This document shows, in pieces, positions 24,226 to 32,091 of a stretch of DNA of 64,000 nucleotides. The notes under the pieces are model-generated. The model saw only the letters and a list, made by a program, of their open reading frames with translations, had not been told where the DNA came from and searched no databases. The first letter of the stretch is position 1, and each line of letters starts with the position of its first letter. Both the position numbers and the translations under genes were made by a program. The DNA is from Streptomyces ochraceiscleroticus (GTDB lineage: Bacteria; Actinomycetota; Actinomycetes; Streptomycetales; Streptomycetaceae): assembly GCF_000720485.1 (NCBI RefSeq), contig NZ_JOAX01000015.1:1-64000 (forward strand). Direction: 5' to 3'.

Positions 24226-25464
24226 TCAGAGTGCCGCGATGTCGGTGGCCGAGCCGAGATACGTCTCGCCGAAGGCCGCCGCCGCGGCGTCCGACGCGAG
24301 GAGCTGACGCAGCCGGGCCGCCGCCGTGCCCGCGCGGAAACGGTCGCCGGACGAAGCCCCGTGCATCACCTCGGACAGCCACTGGGAGAACTCCTGGTAC
24401 TGCCAGACCTTCGCCAGGCAGGCGTCCGAGTAGCGGGCGAGCGGCTGTTCGTCACCGGCCGTGCAGGCCGCGATGAGTGCCTGGGCGAGCAGCAGCGCGT
24501 CGTGGATGGCCAGGTTCATGCCCTTGGCCGCGATCGGCGCGACCAGGTGGGCCGATTCGCCGGCGAGGTACACACGGCCGTACCCCATCGGCTCGACCAC
24601 GTAGTTGTGCATGTCCAGGACCGTCTTCTCGATGATCCGGCCCTCGGTGAGCGGCTGCGCGCCGGTCGCGGCGAGGCGGGTGCGCAGCTCGCTCCAGATC
24701 CGTTCGTGCGGCCAGTTGGCGGGGTCGTCGCCCGGCGGGCACTCCAGGTAGTACCGGGTGACCTCGGGCGTGCGCGCCATGTGGGCGCTGAAGCCGCGCT
24801 CGTGGAGGCCGAAGACGACGCCCTCGGCGGACGGCGGGGCTTCGGCGAGCAGCGCGAGCCAGCCGATGCCGTAGTCCAGGCGGGAGATGCGGAGTTGGTC
24901 GGCGGGTAGCGCGGCGCGCGCCACGCTCCGCGCGCCGTCGCAGCCGGCTATGTACGCGCAGTCGATGCGGTGCCGTTCGCCCGTCTCCGGATCGGTGTAC
25001 GAGACGGAGGGCCGGTCGGTGTCGATGCCGGCCGGCCGGACGTCCCGTACGCCGAAGCGGATGTCGCCGCGCGCCGCGTCCGCGTAGGCGGCGACCAGGT
25101 CCGTCACCAACAGCGGCTGCGGGTAGACGAAATGGCTCTGCCCGGAGAACTTGCCCGGCTCCACCACATGCCGCTCGCCGTCCCACCGGAACTCGAACGT
25201 CCGCTGCCGCTCGGCCCGTTCCAGCAGTCCGCCGGCCAGCCCGTGCCGGTCCAGCGCGCCGACCACCCACTCCTCGATGAAGCCGGCCCGCGGCCGCTGC
25301 TCGATGAACTCCCGGCTCTCCGCCTCCAGTACGACGCAGCCGACGCCGGCGGCACGCAGGACGTTCGCGAGTGTCAGCCCGGCGGGGCCGGCGCCGATGA
25401 TGACGACGGACGTACGGTGCGCCTTGCCGGCGGGGGAGTCGGCCACGGTGGTGGTTTCCTTCAA
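24226..25464 (-). CDS. pobA: 4-hydroxybenzoate 3-monooxygenase
   Basis: 412 aa from ATG 25464 (GTG 25446 possible). This FAD-dependent enzyme hydroxylates 4-hydroxybenzoate to protocatechuate using NAD(P)H. The N-terminal Rossmann motif VVIIGAGPAGLTLANVL is followed by EAESREFIEQRPRAGFIEEW (about 45-65), a PobA hallmark segment. The middle GCDGARSVARA is the DG motif, and YLAGESAHLVAPIAAKGMN near 285-303 is the FAD-ribityl site. Length fits the family. It stands alone; no pca genes or PobR are adjacent, so regulation cannot be read from the window. Confidence 0.9.
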   Translation of the reverse strand: MKETTTVADSPAGKAHRTSVVIIGAGPAGLTLANVLRAAGVGCVVLEAESREFIEQRPRAGFIEEWVVGALDRHGLAGGLLERAERQRTFEFRWDGERHVVEPGKFSGQSHFVYPQPLLVTDLVAAYADAARGDIRFGVRDVRPAGIDTDRPSVSYTDPETGERHRIDCAYIAGCDGARSVARAALPADQLRISRLDYGIGWLALLAEAPPSAEGVVFGLHERGFSAHMARTPEVTRYYLECPPGDDPANWPHERIWSELRTRLAATGAQPLTEGRIIEKTVLDMHNYVVEPMGYGRVYLAGESAHLVAPIAAKGMNLAIHDALLLAQALIAACTAGDEQPLARYSDACLAKVWQYQEFSQWLSEVMHGASSGDRFRAGTAAARLRQLLASDAAAAAFGETYLGSATDIAAL

Positions 25465-25513
25465 GTGGGACCGGAACGGGAACTGGGTGGCAGTGTATGG
25501 CCGAAGTGGCTGG

Positions 25514-26023
25514 TCAGGGACGGCGCGTGGCGGCGTGGGCGCGGACGTCGAGGGACAGGGGCGTGGAGTGCTCCGCGAAGCCGAGGCTGCGGTACAGGGC
25601 CTCCGCCTCGTCGGTGGCGTGCAAGTCGACGCGGGACACGCCCTGTTCGGCCAGCCAGGTCAGCAGCGTTTCGGTCGTCGCACGGGCGTACCCGCGGCCG
25701 CGGTACTCCGGGTCCGTGCACACGTTGAAGATGAAGGCGAAGCGGCCCGTGGGGTGCTGCGGTGCCGGGAGCCGCTGCTCGACCGTTCCCACCGCGCAGG
25801 CGGCCAGCCGGGGAGCGGTGCCTCCGTCCGCCGCGCCGTCCGCGTCCACGACGAAGGCGCCCAGTACGGGGTCGGGGCCCGAGAGCTGCCGGCGTGCGAT
25901 CTCCGCGGCGTCCTTTTCCCAGCTGCCGGGCTCGTCGGAGCCGTGCATCGACGCGAACATCAGCCGACGCAGCCGTACCAGTTCCTCGGCGTCCTCGGGG
26001 CCTGCCTGTCGTATCTCGATCAT
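25514..26023 (-). CDS. GNAT N-acetyltransferase
   Basis: 169 aa from ATG 26023. The sequence MIEIRQAGPEDAEELVRLRR is a standard GNAT beginning. FAFIFNVCTDPEYRGRGYAR holds strand 4 and the acetyl-CoA pyrophosphate loop (R-G-R-G-Y-A), and LHATDEAEALYRSLGFAE is the C-terminal helix-strand. It ends 49 bp before the pobA start. Substrate unknown. Its promoter region contains an alternating purine-pyrimidine run. Confidence 0.82.
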   Translation of the reverse strand: MIEIRQAGPEDAEELVRLRRLMFASMHGSDEPGSWEKDAAEIARRQLSGPDPVLGAFVVDADGAADGGTAPRLAACAVGTVEQRLPAPQHPTGRFAFIFNVCTDPEYRGRGYARATTETLLTWLAEQGVSRVDLHATDEAEALYRSLGFAEHSTPLSLDVRAHAATRRP

Positions 26024-26035
26024 GACGGGACGCTA

Positions 26036-26068
26036 GCGCACGTGCGCGTGCGTGTGAGCGCGCGCGTG
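26036..26068. repeat. Alternating purine-pyrimidine tract
   Basis: Bases 26036-26056 and 26058-26068 alternate strictly between purine and pyrimidine (GC/GT/AC steps), with a single break at 26057. Such tracts favour left-handed Z-DNA under negative supercoiling. It lies immediately upstream of the GNAT start. Confidence 0.7.
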
Positions 26069-26160
26069 AGTCATGAGCGCAGTGCATTGACCATTAGCGG
26101 CTTTTTGGTGGTTTTGGGACGCTGGGAGAGGAGAACCGGTCCAGTGGAGGTGTGAAAGCC

Positions 26161-26373
26161 ATGCCCGAACCAGGGAGCAAGAAGTTCGACAGGCGACGGG
26201 CGCAGCTCCGTCGGGAAGCCGAGGACCAGGGAATCCCGGACAAGCACGCCAACGAGGACGCGAAGGGGCGGCTCGAGGACGATCCGCAGTGGCAGACCCA
26301 CGGCCCCCGGACGGAGCGTGGGCTCGGCCCGAAGGGGCAGCGCAACGAGCGCGACGACCAGCGGAAGTCCTGA
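26161..26373 (+). CDS. Small highly charged hypothetical protein
   Basis: 70 aa from ATG 26161, with GGAGG at 26146-26150. No family recognised. The product is almost entirely hydrophilic (Lys, Arg, Glu, Asp, Gln), with KKFDRRRAQLRREAEDQG near the N-terminus and HGPRTERGLGPKGQRNERDD near the C-terminus. It is probably disordered, or helical only on binding nucleic acid. A second small basic protein follows 27 bp later, so the two look like an operon. Confidence 0.65.
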   Translation: MPEPGSKKFDRRRAQLRREAEDQGIPDKHANEDAKGRLEDDPQWQTHGPRTERGLGPKGQRNERDDQRKS

Positions 26374-26400
26374 GCCGGCGGAACTCCTGAGGAGGACGTG

Positions 26401-26607
26401 GTGAGCAAGAGCAAGAACCCGCAGTCGAACGAGCTGCGCCGCAGTGGCAAGAGCGCCGCCGTTCAGGACGCGGCCGAGGCCAAGGCGGGCTCCGACCGGA
26501 AGGTGGGCCCCGGCGGCGCCGAGCACGCGCACGGTACCGACAAGGGCCGCAAGGGCGGTGGCCCGGGCGGCGGCGTACCGGCCGACCAGAGCCCCGACCA
26601 CCCGTAA
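26401..26607 (+). CDS. Small Gly/Lys-rich hypothetical protein
   Basis: 68 aa from GTG 26401 (GTG 26398 also possible), with GAGGAGG just upstream. Low complexity: SKSKNPQSNELRRSGKSAA, then Ala/Lys, then a Gly/His/Lys-rich tail (GTDKGRKGGGPGGGVPAD). No family recognised; no membrane segment or cysteine. It shares an operon with the preceding charged protein and ends before a strong hairpin. Confidence 0.6.
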   Translation: MSKSKNPQSNELRRSGKSAAVQDAAEAKAGSDRKVGPGGAEHAHGTDKGRKGGGPGGGVPADQSPDHP

Positions 26608-26651
26608 GTCCATCGACGGTCTGTAGTTGGACCGTCGACCACCCGTAGCCA

Positions 26652-26687
26652 CCGTCAGCGCCCCGGCACAGGTCGGGGCGCTGACGG
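26652..26687. terminator. Bidirectional terminator
   Basis: Perfect 14-bp stem, CCGTCAGCGCCCCG at 26652-26665 and its complement at 26674-26687, with an 8-nt loop. It lies between the small-protein operon ending at 26607 and the convergent CoA-binding gene ending at 26691. Confidence 0.8.
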
Positions 26688-26690
26688 CTG

Positions 26691-27104
26691 TCAGCCCAGC
26701 CGGGGAATCTCGATCGCCGGGCAGCGGTCCATGACCATGTCGAGTCCGGCGGCACGGGTGCGCTCGTAGGCCGCCTCGTCGATGACACCGAGCTGGAACC
26801 AGACCGCCTTGGCGCCGATGGCGACGGCCTCGTCGGCTACCTGCCCCGCAAGGCTGCTGTTCACGAAGGTGTCGACGACGTCGATCCGGAAGGGGATGGC
26901 GTCGAGGGAGGGGTAACCCTGTTCCCCGTGCACCGTCTCTGCCTTCGGATGCACGGGGACGATCCGTTTTCCGAATCGCTGCAGTACGTCCGCGACGCCG
27001 TACGCGGCCCGCCGCTGATTCGAGGACAGGCCGACGACGGCCCAGGTGTCCCCGAGCTCCGTCAGGATCCTGCGGATGGTCGCCGAGTCGTCATCGCCGT
27101 ACAT
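26691..27104 (-). CDS. CoA-binding-domain protein
   Basis: 137 aa from ATG 27104, with AGGAGG upstream. A single Rossmann-type CoA-binding domain, as in the N-terminus of succinyl-CoA synthetase alpha: TWAVVGLSSNQRRAAYGVAD gives the G-x-S-x-x-x-x-R-x-x-x-x-V motif, IVPVHPKAETVHGEQGYPSL the second strand, and VWFQLGVIDE the third. Such stand-alone proteins (YccU type) bind CoA and have no firm function. Confidence 0.87.
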   Translation of the reverse strand: MYGDDDSATIRRILTELGDTWAVVGLSSNQRRAAYGVADVLQRFGKRIVPVHPKAETVHGEQGYPSLDAIPFRIDVVDTFVNSSLAGQVADEAVAIGAKAVWFQLGVIDEAAYERTRAAGLDMVMDRCPAIEIPRLG

Positions 27105-27239
27105 GGGTGCCTCCTAGCGGTTGTCGTGCGCAATGTACCCGGTGCTGGCCAAGGCTCGGCGGCTCGTAGGGCGGCCGGCCGCCGGTTCGGCGCTCCTGGC
27201 CGGAAAGCGTCTTACGGCAGGCTTCCAGCCGCTCTACGT

Positions 27240-27278
27240 TGACCTCATGACCAGATTTCGAAATTGGTCACGAGGTCA
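27240..27278. promoter_or_regulatory. 39-bp dyad operator upstream of TetR-P450 operon
   Basis: Arms TGACCTCATGACCA (27240-27253) and TGGTCACGAGGTCA (27265-27278) are complementary except at one position. They flank an 11-bp AT-rich centre, GATTTCGAAAT. The site lies 42 bp upstream of the TetR start. TTGACC at 27239 could also serve as a -35 element. The layout fits an autoregulatory TetR operator. Confidence 0.75.
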
Positions 27279-27319
27279 GAACAGTCGATCGGTAGGCGGC
27301 ACGGGGGGGCGACGGGCAC

Positions 27320-28048
27320 GTGGAGCGTGGCGAGCGGATTCTGGAGGCGGCGGGGGAGCTGCTGGTCGCATGGGGGTACCGGCGCGTCACCATCGACGAG
27401 ATCGCCCGCCGTGCCCAGGTCGGCAAGGGCACGGTCTATCTGCACTGGAAGACCAAGGACGCGCTCTTCCTGGCCGTCGTCCTGCAGGCCAAGCTCCGCA
27501 GCCACCGTGCCCAGACGGCCCGTATGCGCGTCGACCCGCTGGAGGTCCTGCCGAGCCGGATGATGAGCGGGGTGTACCGGGACTTCCTGGCGGACCCTGT
27601 ACTGCGCGCCGTCTACAGCGCCGACACCGACGTCCTCGGCCGGTTCAACGACATCGCCAAGAAGGAGCTCGCCGAACTCGCGGCGTACGGAGATCAGGTG
27701 GTGCGCCGCCAGCTCGAAGTGCTGCGCGAACACGGGCTCGTACGGGCGGACATGGACGTCGTGCAGCAGCAGTACGCGCTGCTGGCGACGGCCTCCGGCT
27801 TCTTCCTGACCGAAGCGCTGCTCCACGACCGTGCCCCGCACGCCGCGGAGGAACGGGCCCACATCCTCGCCCACACCCTGCGGGGCGCGCTGGAGACCTC
27901 AGCCGATCCCCGCTCCGGTACCGGTACCGAACCCGCCGCCGCCCGAACCCGCGCGGCCGCGGAAGCCGCCGCTTCGGAGATCATCCCGCTCTACGAGCGC
28001 CTTGAAGAGCTCAGCGAGCAGGAAATGCGGCGGCAATTGCGTCATTGA
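27320..28048 (+). CDS. TetR-family regulator
   Basis: 242 aa from GTG 27320. The N-terminal TetR HTH reads ERILEAAGELLVAWGYRRVT, IDEIARRAQVGKGTVYLHW (residues about 5-50). The ligand-binding half (about 60-200) is helical with no recognised ligand class, and the tail is Ala/Glu/Arg-rich. It is followed by a P450 gene 35 bp downstream and preceded by a large dyad, so it probably represses itself and the P450. Confidence 0.87.
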   Translation: MERGERILEAAGELLVAWGYRRVTIDEIARRAQVGKGTVYLHWKTKDALFLAVVLQAKLRSHRAQTARMRVDPLEVLPSRMMSGVYRDFLADPVLRAVYSADTDVLGRFNDIAKKELAELAAYGDQVVRRQLEVLREHGLVRADMDVVQQQYALLATASGFFLTEALLHDRAPHAAEERAHILAHTLRGALETSADPRSGTGTEPAAARTRAAAEAAASEIIPLYERLEELSEQEMRRQLRH

Positions 28049-28083
28049 CGTGACCGACCCCCCACGACCTGGAGGAACGCCCG

Positions 28084-29385
28084 ATGACCGAAGCACCCGC
28101 CACCCCGTCCTCCCCAATGACCGCCCACGTCGGCAAGCACCCCGGCGAGCCGAACGTCGCCGACCCGGCGCTGATCGCCGACCCGTTCGGCGGCTACGGC
28201 GCGCTGCGGGAGAAGGGGGCCGTCGTCCGCGGCCGGTTCGTGGACGACTCGCCCGTGTGGTTCGTGACCCGTTTCGACGAGGTACGTGAAGTCCTGCGGG
28301 ACCCGCGGTTCGTGAACGACCCGGCGGTGGTGTCGGCGGACGGTACCCGCGAGAACCCGCTGACCCGGCTGCTGGACATGCTCGGCATGCCCGAGCACCT
28401 CCACGTCTACATGCGCGGCTCCATCCTGAACAACGACGCCCCCGACCACACCCGGCTCCGCCGCCTGGTGTCGCGGGCCTTCACGGCGCGCAAGATCATG
28501 GATCTGCGGCCGCGGGTCGAGGAGATAGCCGACGACCTGCTGGACCGCCTCCCCGAGCACGCCGAGGACGGCGTCGTCGACCTCCTCGAGCACTTCGCGT
28601 ACCCGCTGCCGATCACCGTCATCTGCGAACTGGTCGGCATCGCGGAGGAGGACCGCCCGCAGTGGCGAGCCTGGGGCGCCGAGCTCATCACGATGGACCC
28701 GGAGCGGGTGAGGAGGGTGTTCCCCGCCATGATCGAGCACATACACGCGCTGGTCAGCGAGCGGCGCGGCGCGCTCACCGACGACCTCATCAGCGAGCTG
28801 ATCCGGGCCCATGACGACGACGGCGGCCGGCTCAGCGACGTCGAGATGGTCACCATGATCCTCACCCTGGTCCTGGCCGGGCACGAGACCACGGCGCACC
28901 TCATCACCAACGGCACGGCCGCGCTGCTCACCCACCCCGACCAGCTCGATCTGCTCCGGTCGGACCCGGCGCTGCTCCCGCCCGCCGTCCACGAGCTGAT
29001 GCGCTGGTGCGGGCCGGTGCACATGACCCAGCTCCGGTACGCCGCGGAGGACGCCGACATCGCCGGTACCCGCATCCGCAAGGGCGAAGCCGTACAGCTC
29101 CTCCTGGTCGCGGCCAACCGCGATCCCCGCCACTACGCCGACCCCGACCGGCTCGACCTGACCCGGCACCCGGCCGGGCGCGCCGAGGACCACGTCGGCT
29201 TCGGCCACGGCATGCACTACTGCCTCGGCGCCTCGCTCGCCCGCCAGGAGGGCGAGGTGGCCTTCGGCCGACTGTTCGCCCGGTATCCCCGTCTGTCCCT
29301 CGCCGTTGACCCGGCCGACCTGCAGCGGGCGCCGGTACCGGGGAGTTGGCGGCTGACCGCCCTGCCGGTGCGCCTGCAGGACTGA
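28084..29385 (+). CDS. Cytochrome P450 (bacterial CYP, class I type)
   Basis: 433 aa from ATG 28084, with TGGAGGA upstream. The soluble P450 core is complete: I-helix LVLAGHETTAHLI near 262-274 (acid-alcohol pair E-T), ExxR in HELMRW near 303, and the heme loop FGHGMHYCLGASLAR near 373 with the Cys thiolate ligand. No ferredoxin or reductase gene is adjacent, so electrons come from elsewhere. It is co-transcribed with the upstream TetR gene. The last codons fall in a 29-bp tandem duplication extending past the stop. Confidence 0.92.
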   Translation: MTEAPATPSSPMTAHVGKHPGEPNVADPALIADPFGGYGALREKGAVVRGRFVDDSPVWFVTRFDEVREVLRDPRFVNDPAVVSADGTRENPLTRLLDMLGMPEHLHVYMRGSILNNDAPDHTRLRRLVSRAFTARKIMDLRPRVEEIADDLLDRLPEHAEDGVVDLLEHFAYPLPITVICELVGIAEEDRPQWRAWGAELITMDPERVRRVFPAMIEHIHALVSERRGALTDDLISELIRAHDDDGGRLSDVEMVTMILTLVLAGHETTAHLITNGTAALLTHPDQLDLLRSDPALLPPAVHELMRWCGPVHMTQLRYAAEDADIAGTRIRKGEAVQLLLVAANRDPRHYADPDRLDLTRHPAGRAEDHVGFGHGMHYCLGASLARQEGEVAFGRLFARYPRLSLAVDPADLQRAPVPGSWRLTALPVRLQD

Positions 29386-29410
29386 CCGCCCTGGCGGTGC
29401 GCCTGTAGAG
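29353..29410 (+). repeat. 29-bp tandem duplication at the P450 3' end
   Basis: Two adjacent 29-bp copies beginning ctgaccgccctg lie at 29353-29381 and 29382-29410 with a few mismatches. A third, more diverged copy follows to about 29440. The first copy codes the P450 C-terminal residues LTALPVRLQD, and the stop codon is made by the start of the second copy. Confidence 0.7.
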
Positions 29411-29469
29411 GGGCTCGTGCCGCCGGTCCGCCTGCGGGGGGACCGGTGCGCGCCCATTAGGGTGGCGTG

Positions 29470-30096
29470 ATGCAGGAGCAGTACGTCACCCTCGCCGCCG
29501 AAGGCGTCCACGAGATCGAGATCAACAAGTCTCGCTTCATCTGCGCGCTCGCGCCGGTGGCGACCGAGGCCGAGGCGCAGGAGTTCATCGCGCGTATCCG
29601 CAAGGAGCACCCGACCGCCCGGCACAACTGCTTCGCGTACGTCATCGGCGCCGACGGCGGCGTCCAGAAGGCGAGCGACGACGGTGAGCCGGGCGGCACG
29701 GCGGGCGTCCCCATGCTCCAGATGCTCGTGCGGCGCGAGATGCGGTACGTCGTCGCCGTCGTCACCCGCTATTTCGGCGGCATCAAGCTCGGCGCGGGCG
29801 GGCTGATCAGGGCGTACGGCGGGGTGGTCGGGGAGGCCCTGGACGCGCTGGGCACCGTCACCCGCCGTCGATTCCGGCTGGTCACGGTCACCGTCGACCA
29901 CCAGCGGGCCGGCAAGGTCGAGAACGACCTGCGGGCCACCGGGCGCGACGTCCGGGACGTCCGTTACGCCGAGGCCGTCACGATCGAGATCGGCCTCCCC
30001 GAGAGCGAGCTGCCCGCCTTCCGCGCCTGGCTCGCCGACGCCACCGCCGGCACGGCCACGCTGGAGCTGGGCGGCGAGGCGTACGGCGAGGGATAG
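29470..30096 (+). CDS. YigZ/IMPACT-family protein
   Basis: 208 aa from ATG 29470 (GTG 29467 directly upstream). The IMPACT/UPF0029 N-terminal domain is distinctive: EINKSRFICALAPVATEAEA, HPTARHNCFAYVIG, SDDGEPGGTAGVPMLQML, VTRYFGGIKLGAGGLIRAYG. A C-terminal DUF1949 domain spans about 135-200. The family is linked to translation or RNA binding (IMPACT inhibits GCN2 in eukaryotes); the bacterial role is unsettled. Confidence 0.92.
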   Translation: MQEQYVTLAAEGVHEIEINKSRFICALAPVATEAEAQEFIARIRKEHPTARHNCFAYVIGADGGVQKASDDGEPGGTAGVPMLQMLVRREMRYVVAVVTRYFGGIKLGAGGLIRAYGGVVGEALDALGTVTRRRFRLVTVTVDHQRAGKVENDLRATGRDVRDVRYAEAVTIEIGLPESELPAFRAWLADATAGTATLELGGEAYGEG

Positions 30097-30192
30097 GCGG
30101 CCGACCGAACCGGGGAGCGGTGCCCGGACTGATTGAGCCCTTCGGTGCGGGGTAACCGGTCACGGCACACCATTTATGCGTGAGGAGGTGCG

Positions 30193-30402
30193 ATGACCAG
30201 CACCGCTGCACCGAAAACCGGCTACGGGCCCGCGCCCGGCGACGCTCCCCGCGACCCGGAACCCGTACCGCGCGACCCCGAACCGCCCGAGCAGACCCCC
30301 GACGAACCGGCGCCCACCCCCGGACCGGCCGCGCCCGACGCGCCTCCGGAGGAGCGGCCGGAGACCCCGCCCGGCGCCCCTGCGCCGGAGCCGCCCGACT
30401 GA
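30193..30402 (+). CDS. Small Pro-rich acidic hypothetical protein
   Basis: 69 aa from ATG 30193, with a very strong GAGGAGGT site 5 nt upstream, which argues for real translation. Nearly half of the residues are Pro, with Glu, Asp and Ala (EPVPRDPEPPEQTPDEPAP). No signal peptide, membrane helix or cysteine. Probably intrinsically disordered. It precedes a DUF6328 membrane protein by 9 bp. No function can be assigned. Confidence 0.6.
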   Translation: MTSTAAPKTGYGPAPGDAPRDPEPVPRDPEPPEQTPDEPAPTPGPAAPDAPPEERPETPPGAPAPEPPD

Positions 30403-30411
30403 GCCCGACCG

Positions 30412-30921
30412 ATGACCGAGGACGGCGGGCCGGACGGCCTGGCCAGAGGCCGGCACGAGACCCCTGAGGAGCGGGCGGACCGGCGATGGGCGGAGCTGCT
30501 CCAGGAACTGCGCGTCGCGCAGACCGGCGTACAGATCCTCTTCGGCTTCCTGCTCACCGTCGTCTTCCAGCCCGGCTTCGCGCGTCTGGACGACGTCGGC
30601 CGGGACATCTACGTCGTCACGGTCGTGCTCGGCGCCGCGACGACCGGTTCCCTCATCGGCCCGGTGTCACTGCACCGGCTGGTGACGGGGCACCGCCTCA
30701 AGCCGCAGACCGTGACCTGGGCCTCCCGCCTCACCGTGCTCGGACTGGTGCTGCTGCTGTGCACGATGGTGTCCGCCATGCTGCTCATCCTGCGTGTCGC
30801 GCTGCACGGCAGCACCGCTGCGGTCTGGCTGGTGGGCGGCATGTTGGCATGGTTCGTGCTGTGCTGGTTCGTACTGCCGGTGTGCGCACGGTGCAGCGCC
30901 CGGCGCGATGGCGACCGCTGA
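30412..30921 (+). CDS. DUF6328-type four-helix membrane protein
   Basis: 169 aa from ATG 30412, 9 bp after the Pro-rich gene. It has an N-terminal acidic region, then RWAELLQELRVAQTGVQILF leading into helix 1 and FLLTVVFQPGFARL. Three further hydrophobic segments lie at about 66-86, 100-125 and 132-152. The ELRVAQTGVQILFGFLL pattern is the conserved start of this actinobacterial family of unknown function. Confidence 0.75.
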   Translation: MTEDGGPDGLARGRHETPEERADRRWAELLQELRVAQTGVQILFGFLLTVVFQPGFARLDDVGRDIYVVTVVLGAATTGSLIGPVSLHRLVTGHRLKPQTVTWASRLTVLGLVLLLCTMVSAMLLILRVALHGSTAAVWLVGGMLAWFVLCWFVLPVCARCSARRDGDR

Positions 30922-31286
30922 GTGCAGTCCCGCGCGGCTACAGGAGTACCGGCGTAAGGTCCGGGTCCTCGAAGCTGGTCTTCTCGCCGGGGCGCCGCCG
31001 CCCCCAGGCCAGGCGGCGCCCGGACACCGCCTGGCCTGCCGCTTTCCGCTCGCAGGCGTAGCCTCGGGAGTGCCGGTGCGCTGAGCGCCCGAGCACGGGA
31101 CCGGTCCCGCGGTCCATACGTCCGGCGGTTTCGGACGGGAGGCACCGGGGTGTCGTCCACGCGTGTTCCCGGCCCACGGATGACACTGTGGGGCGAACGG
31201 ATCAGGCCGGGCCCGGACCCCGTGCGCCGCGGAGCGGGAGGCCGGTGCGGGGCAGCCCGGCCGGAGCGAAAGGAGTGACGTCCAGC
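30922..31286. other. Intergenic stretch with hairpin; possible tiny leftward ORF
   Basis: 365 bp without a convincing gene. A leftward frame from GTG 31025 encodes a 29-residue basic peptide (SGRRLAWGRRRPGEKTSFED, then PDLTPVLL) that looks more protein-like than its surroundings. It has no clear ribosome binding site and may be a remnant. A hairpin lies at 31006-31037. The last 20 bp carry the AAAGGAG site of the VOC gene. Confidence 0.3.
31006..31037. terminator. Hairpin terminator after the DUF6328 gene
   Basis: AGGCCAGGCGG at 31006-31016 pairs perfectly with 31027-31037 across a 10-nt loop. It lies 85 bp after the DUF6328 stop. Its assignment as terminator is by position and stem strength. 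Confidence 0.45.
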
Positions 31287-32063
31287 ATGGCGTCGACCGA
31301 ACCTGTGCCAGGAGTTCCGTGCTGGGTCAGCCTGAGCGCGCGTGACCTGAGGGGGGCCGAGGAGTTCTACGGCGCGGTACTGGGCTGGACCTTCCGGCCC
31401 GGGGCGCTGGGCGAGGAGTTCTCCGTCGCCTTCGTGGACGGCAATCCGGTCGCGGGCCTGGGCGAGCTCGCGGGCGCCCTGCATGTCGCCGTCGCCTGGA
31501 CCCCTTATTTCGCCGTCGCGAACGCGAACGACTGCGCCTCCCGGATCAGGGAGCGCGGCGGCACGGTCGCCGTCGGCCCCCGGTCCTTCGGGCCCGGCCG
31601 CGCCGCGATCTCCGCCGACCGGGACGGTGCCACCTTCGGGATCTGGGAGGGGCGCGTCCCCACCGGCTGGTCCGTCGGCCAGGGCAGCGCGCCGGCCTGG
31701 CTGGAGCTGCGCACCCGTGACGCGTTCGACGCCGCCATCTTCTATGCCGAGGTCCTGCAGTGGGCGGCCGAGGAGGGCAAGGGCTGCGACGTGGCGTACG
31801 AGCAGGAGCGGGTGATCGTGCGCGAAAGCGATCACACGGTGGCCGAGCTGCGCGGGGGAGCGATCGAGTCGGCGCCCGATCCGCACGTCCGGCCCCGCTG
31901 GCACGTGCACTTCTGCGTACCGGATGTGAAGGCGGCCGCCGAGGCCGCGGTCGCGACCGGGGGCGCGGTCGTCTCCCCGCCGGTGGAGACCGAGGGCGGC
32001 GGCCACCGCTCCACCCTCCGTGACCCTGAAGGCGGCCTCTTCACGGTCACGGAAGGCATCTGA
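31287..32063 (+). CDS. VOC-superfamily protein, two glyoxalase-like domains
   Basis: 258 aa from ATG 31287, with AAAGGAG at 31269-31275 (GTG 31275 overlaps that site and is less likely). Two VOC modules: the first, CWVSLSARDLRGAEEFYGAV with GWTF, at about 10-120; the second, PAWLELRTRDAFDAAIFYAE, at about 135-255. The conserved E/H metal positions are only partly obvious, so it could be a lyase/dioxygenase-like enzyme or a binding protein (as in antibiotic-binding VOC proteins). It ends 28 bp before the convergent decarboxylase. Confidence 0.8.
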   Translation: MASTEPVPGVPCWVSLSARDLRGAEEFYGAVLGWTFRPGALGEEFSVAFVDGNPVAGLGELAGALHVAVAWTPYFAVANANDCASRIRERGGTVAVGPRSFGPGRAAISADRDGATFGIWEGRVPTGWSVGQGSAPAWLELRTRDAFDAAIFYAEVLQWAAEEGKGCDVAYEQERVIVRESDHTVAELRGGAIESAPDPHVRPRWHVHFCVPDVKAAAEAAVATGGAVVSPPVETEGGGHRSTLRDPEGGLFTVTEGI

Positions 32064-32091
32064 GGCACGCGCGGGACGCGCCTCCGCGCGT

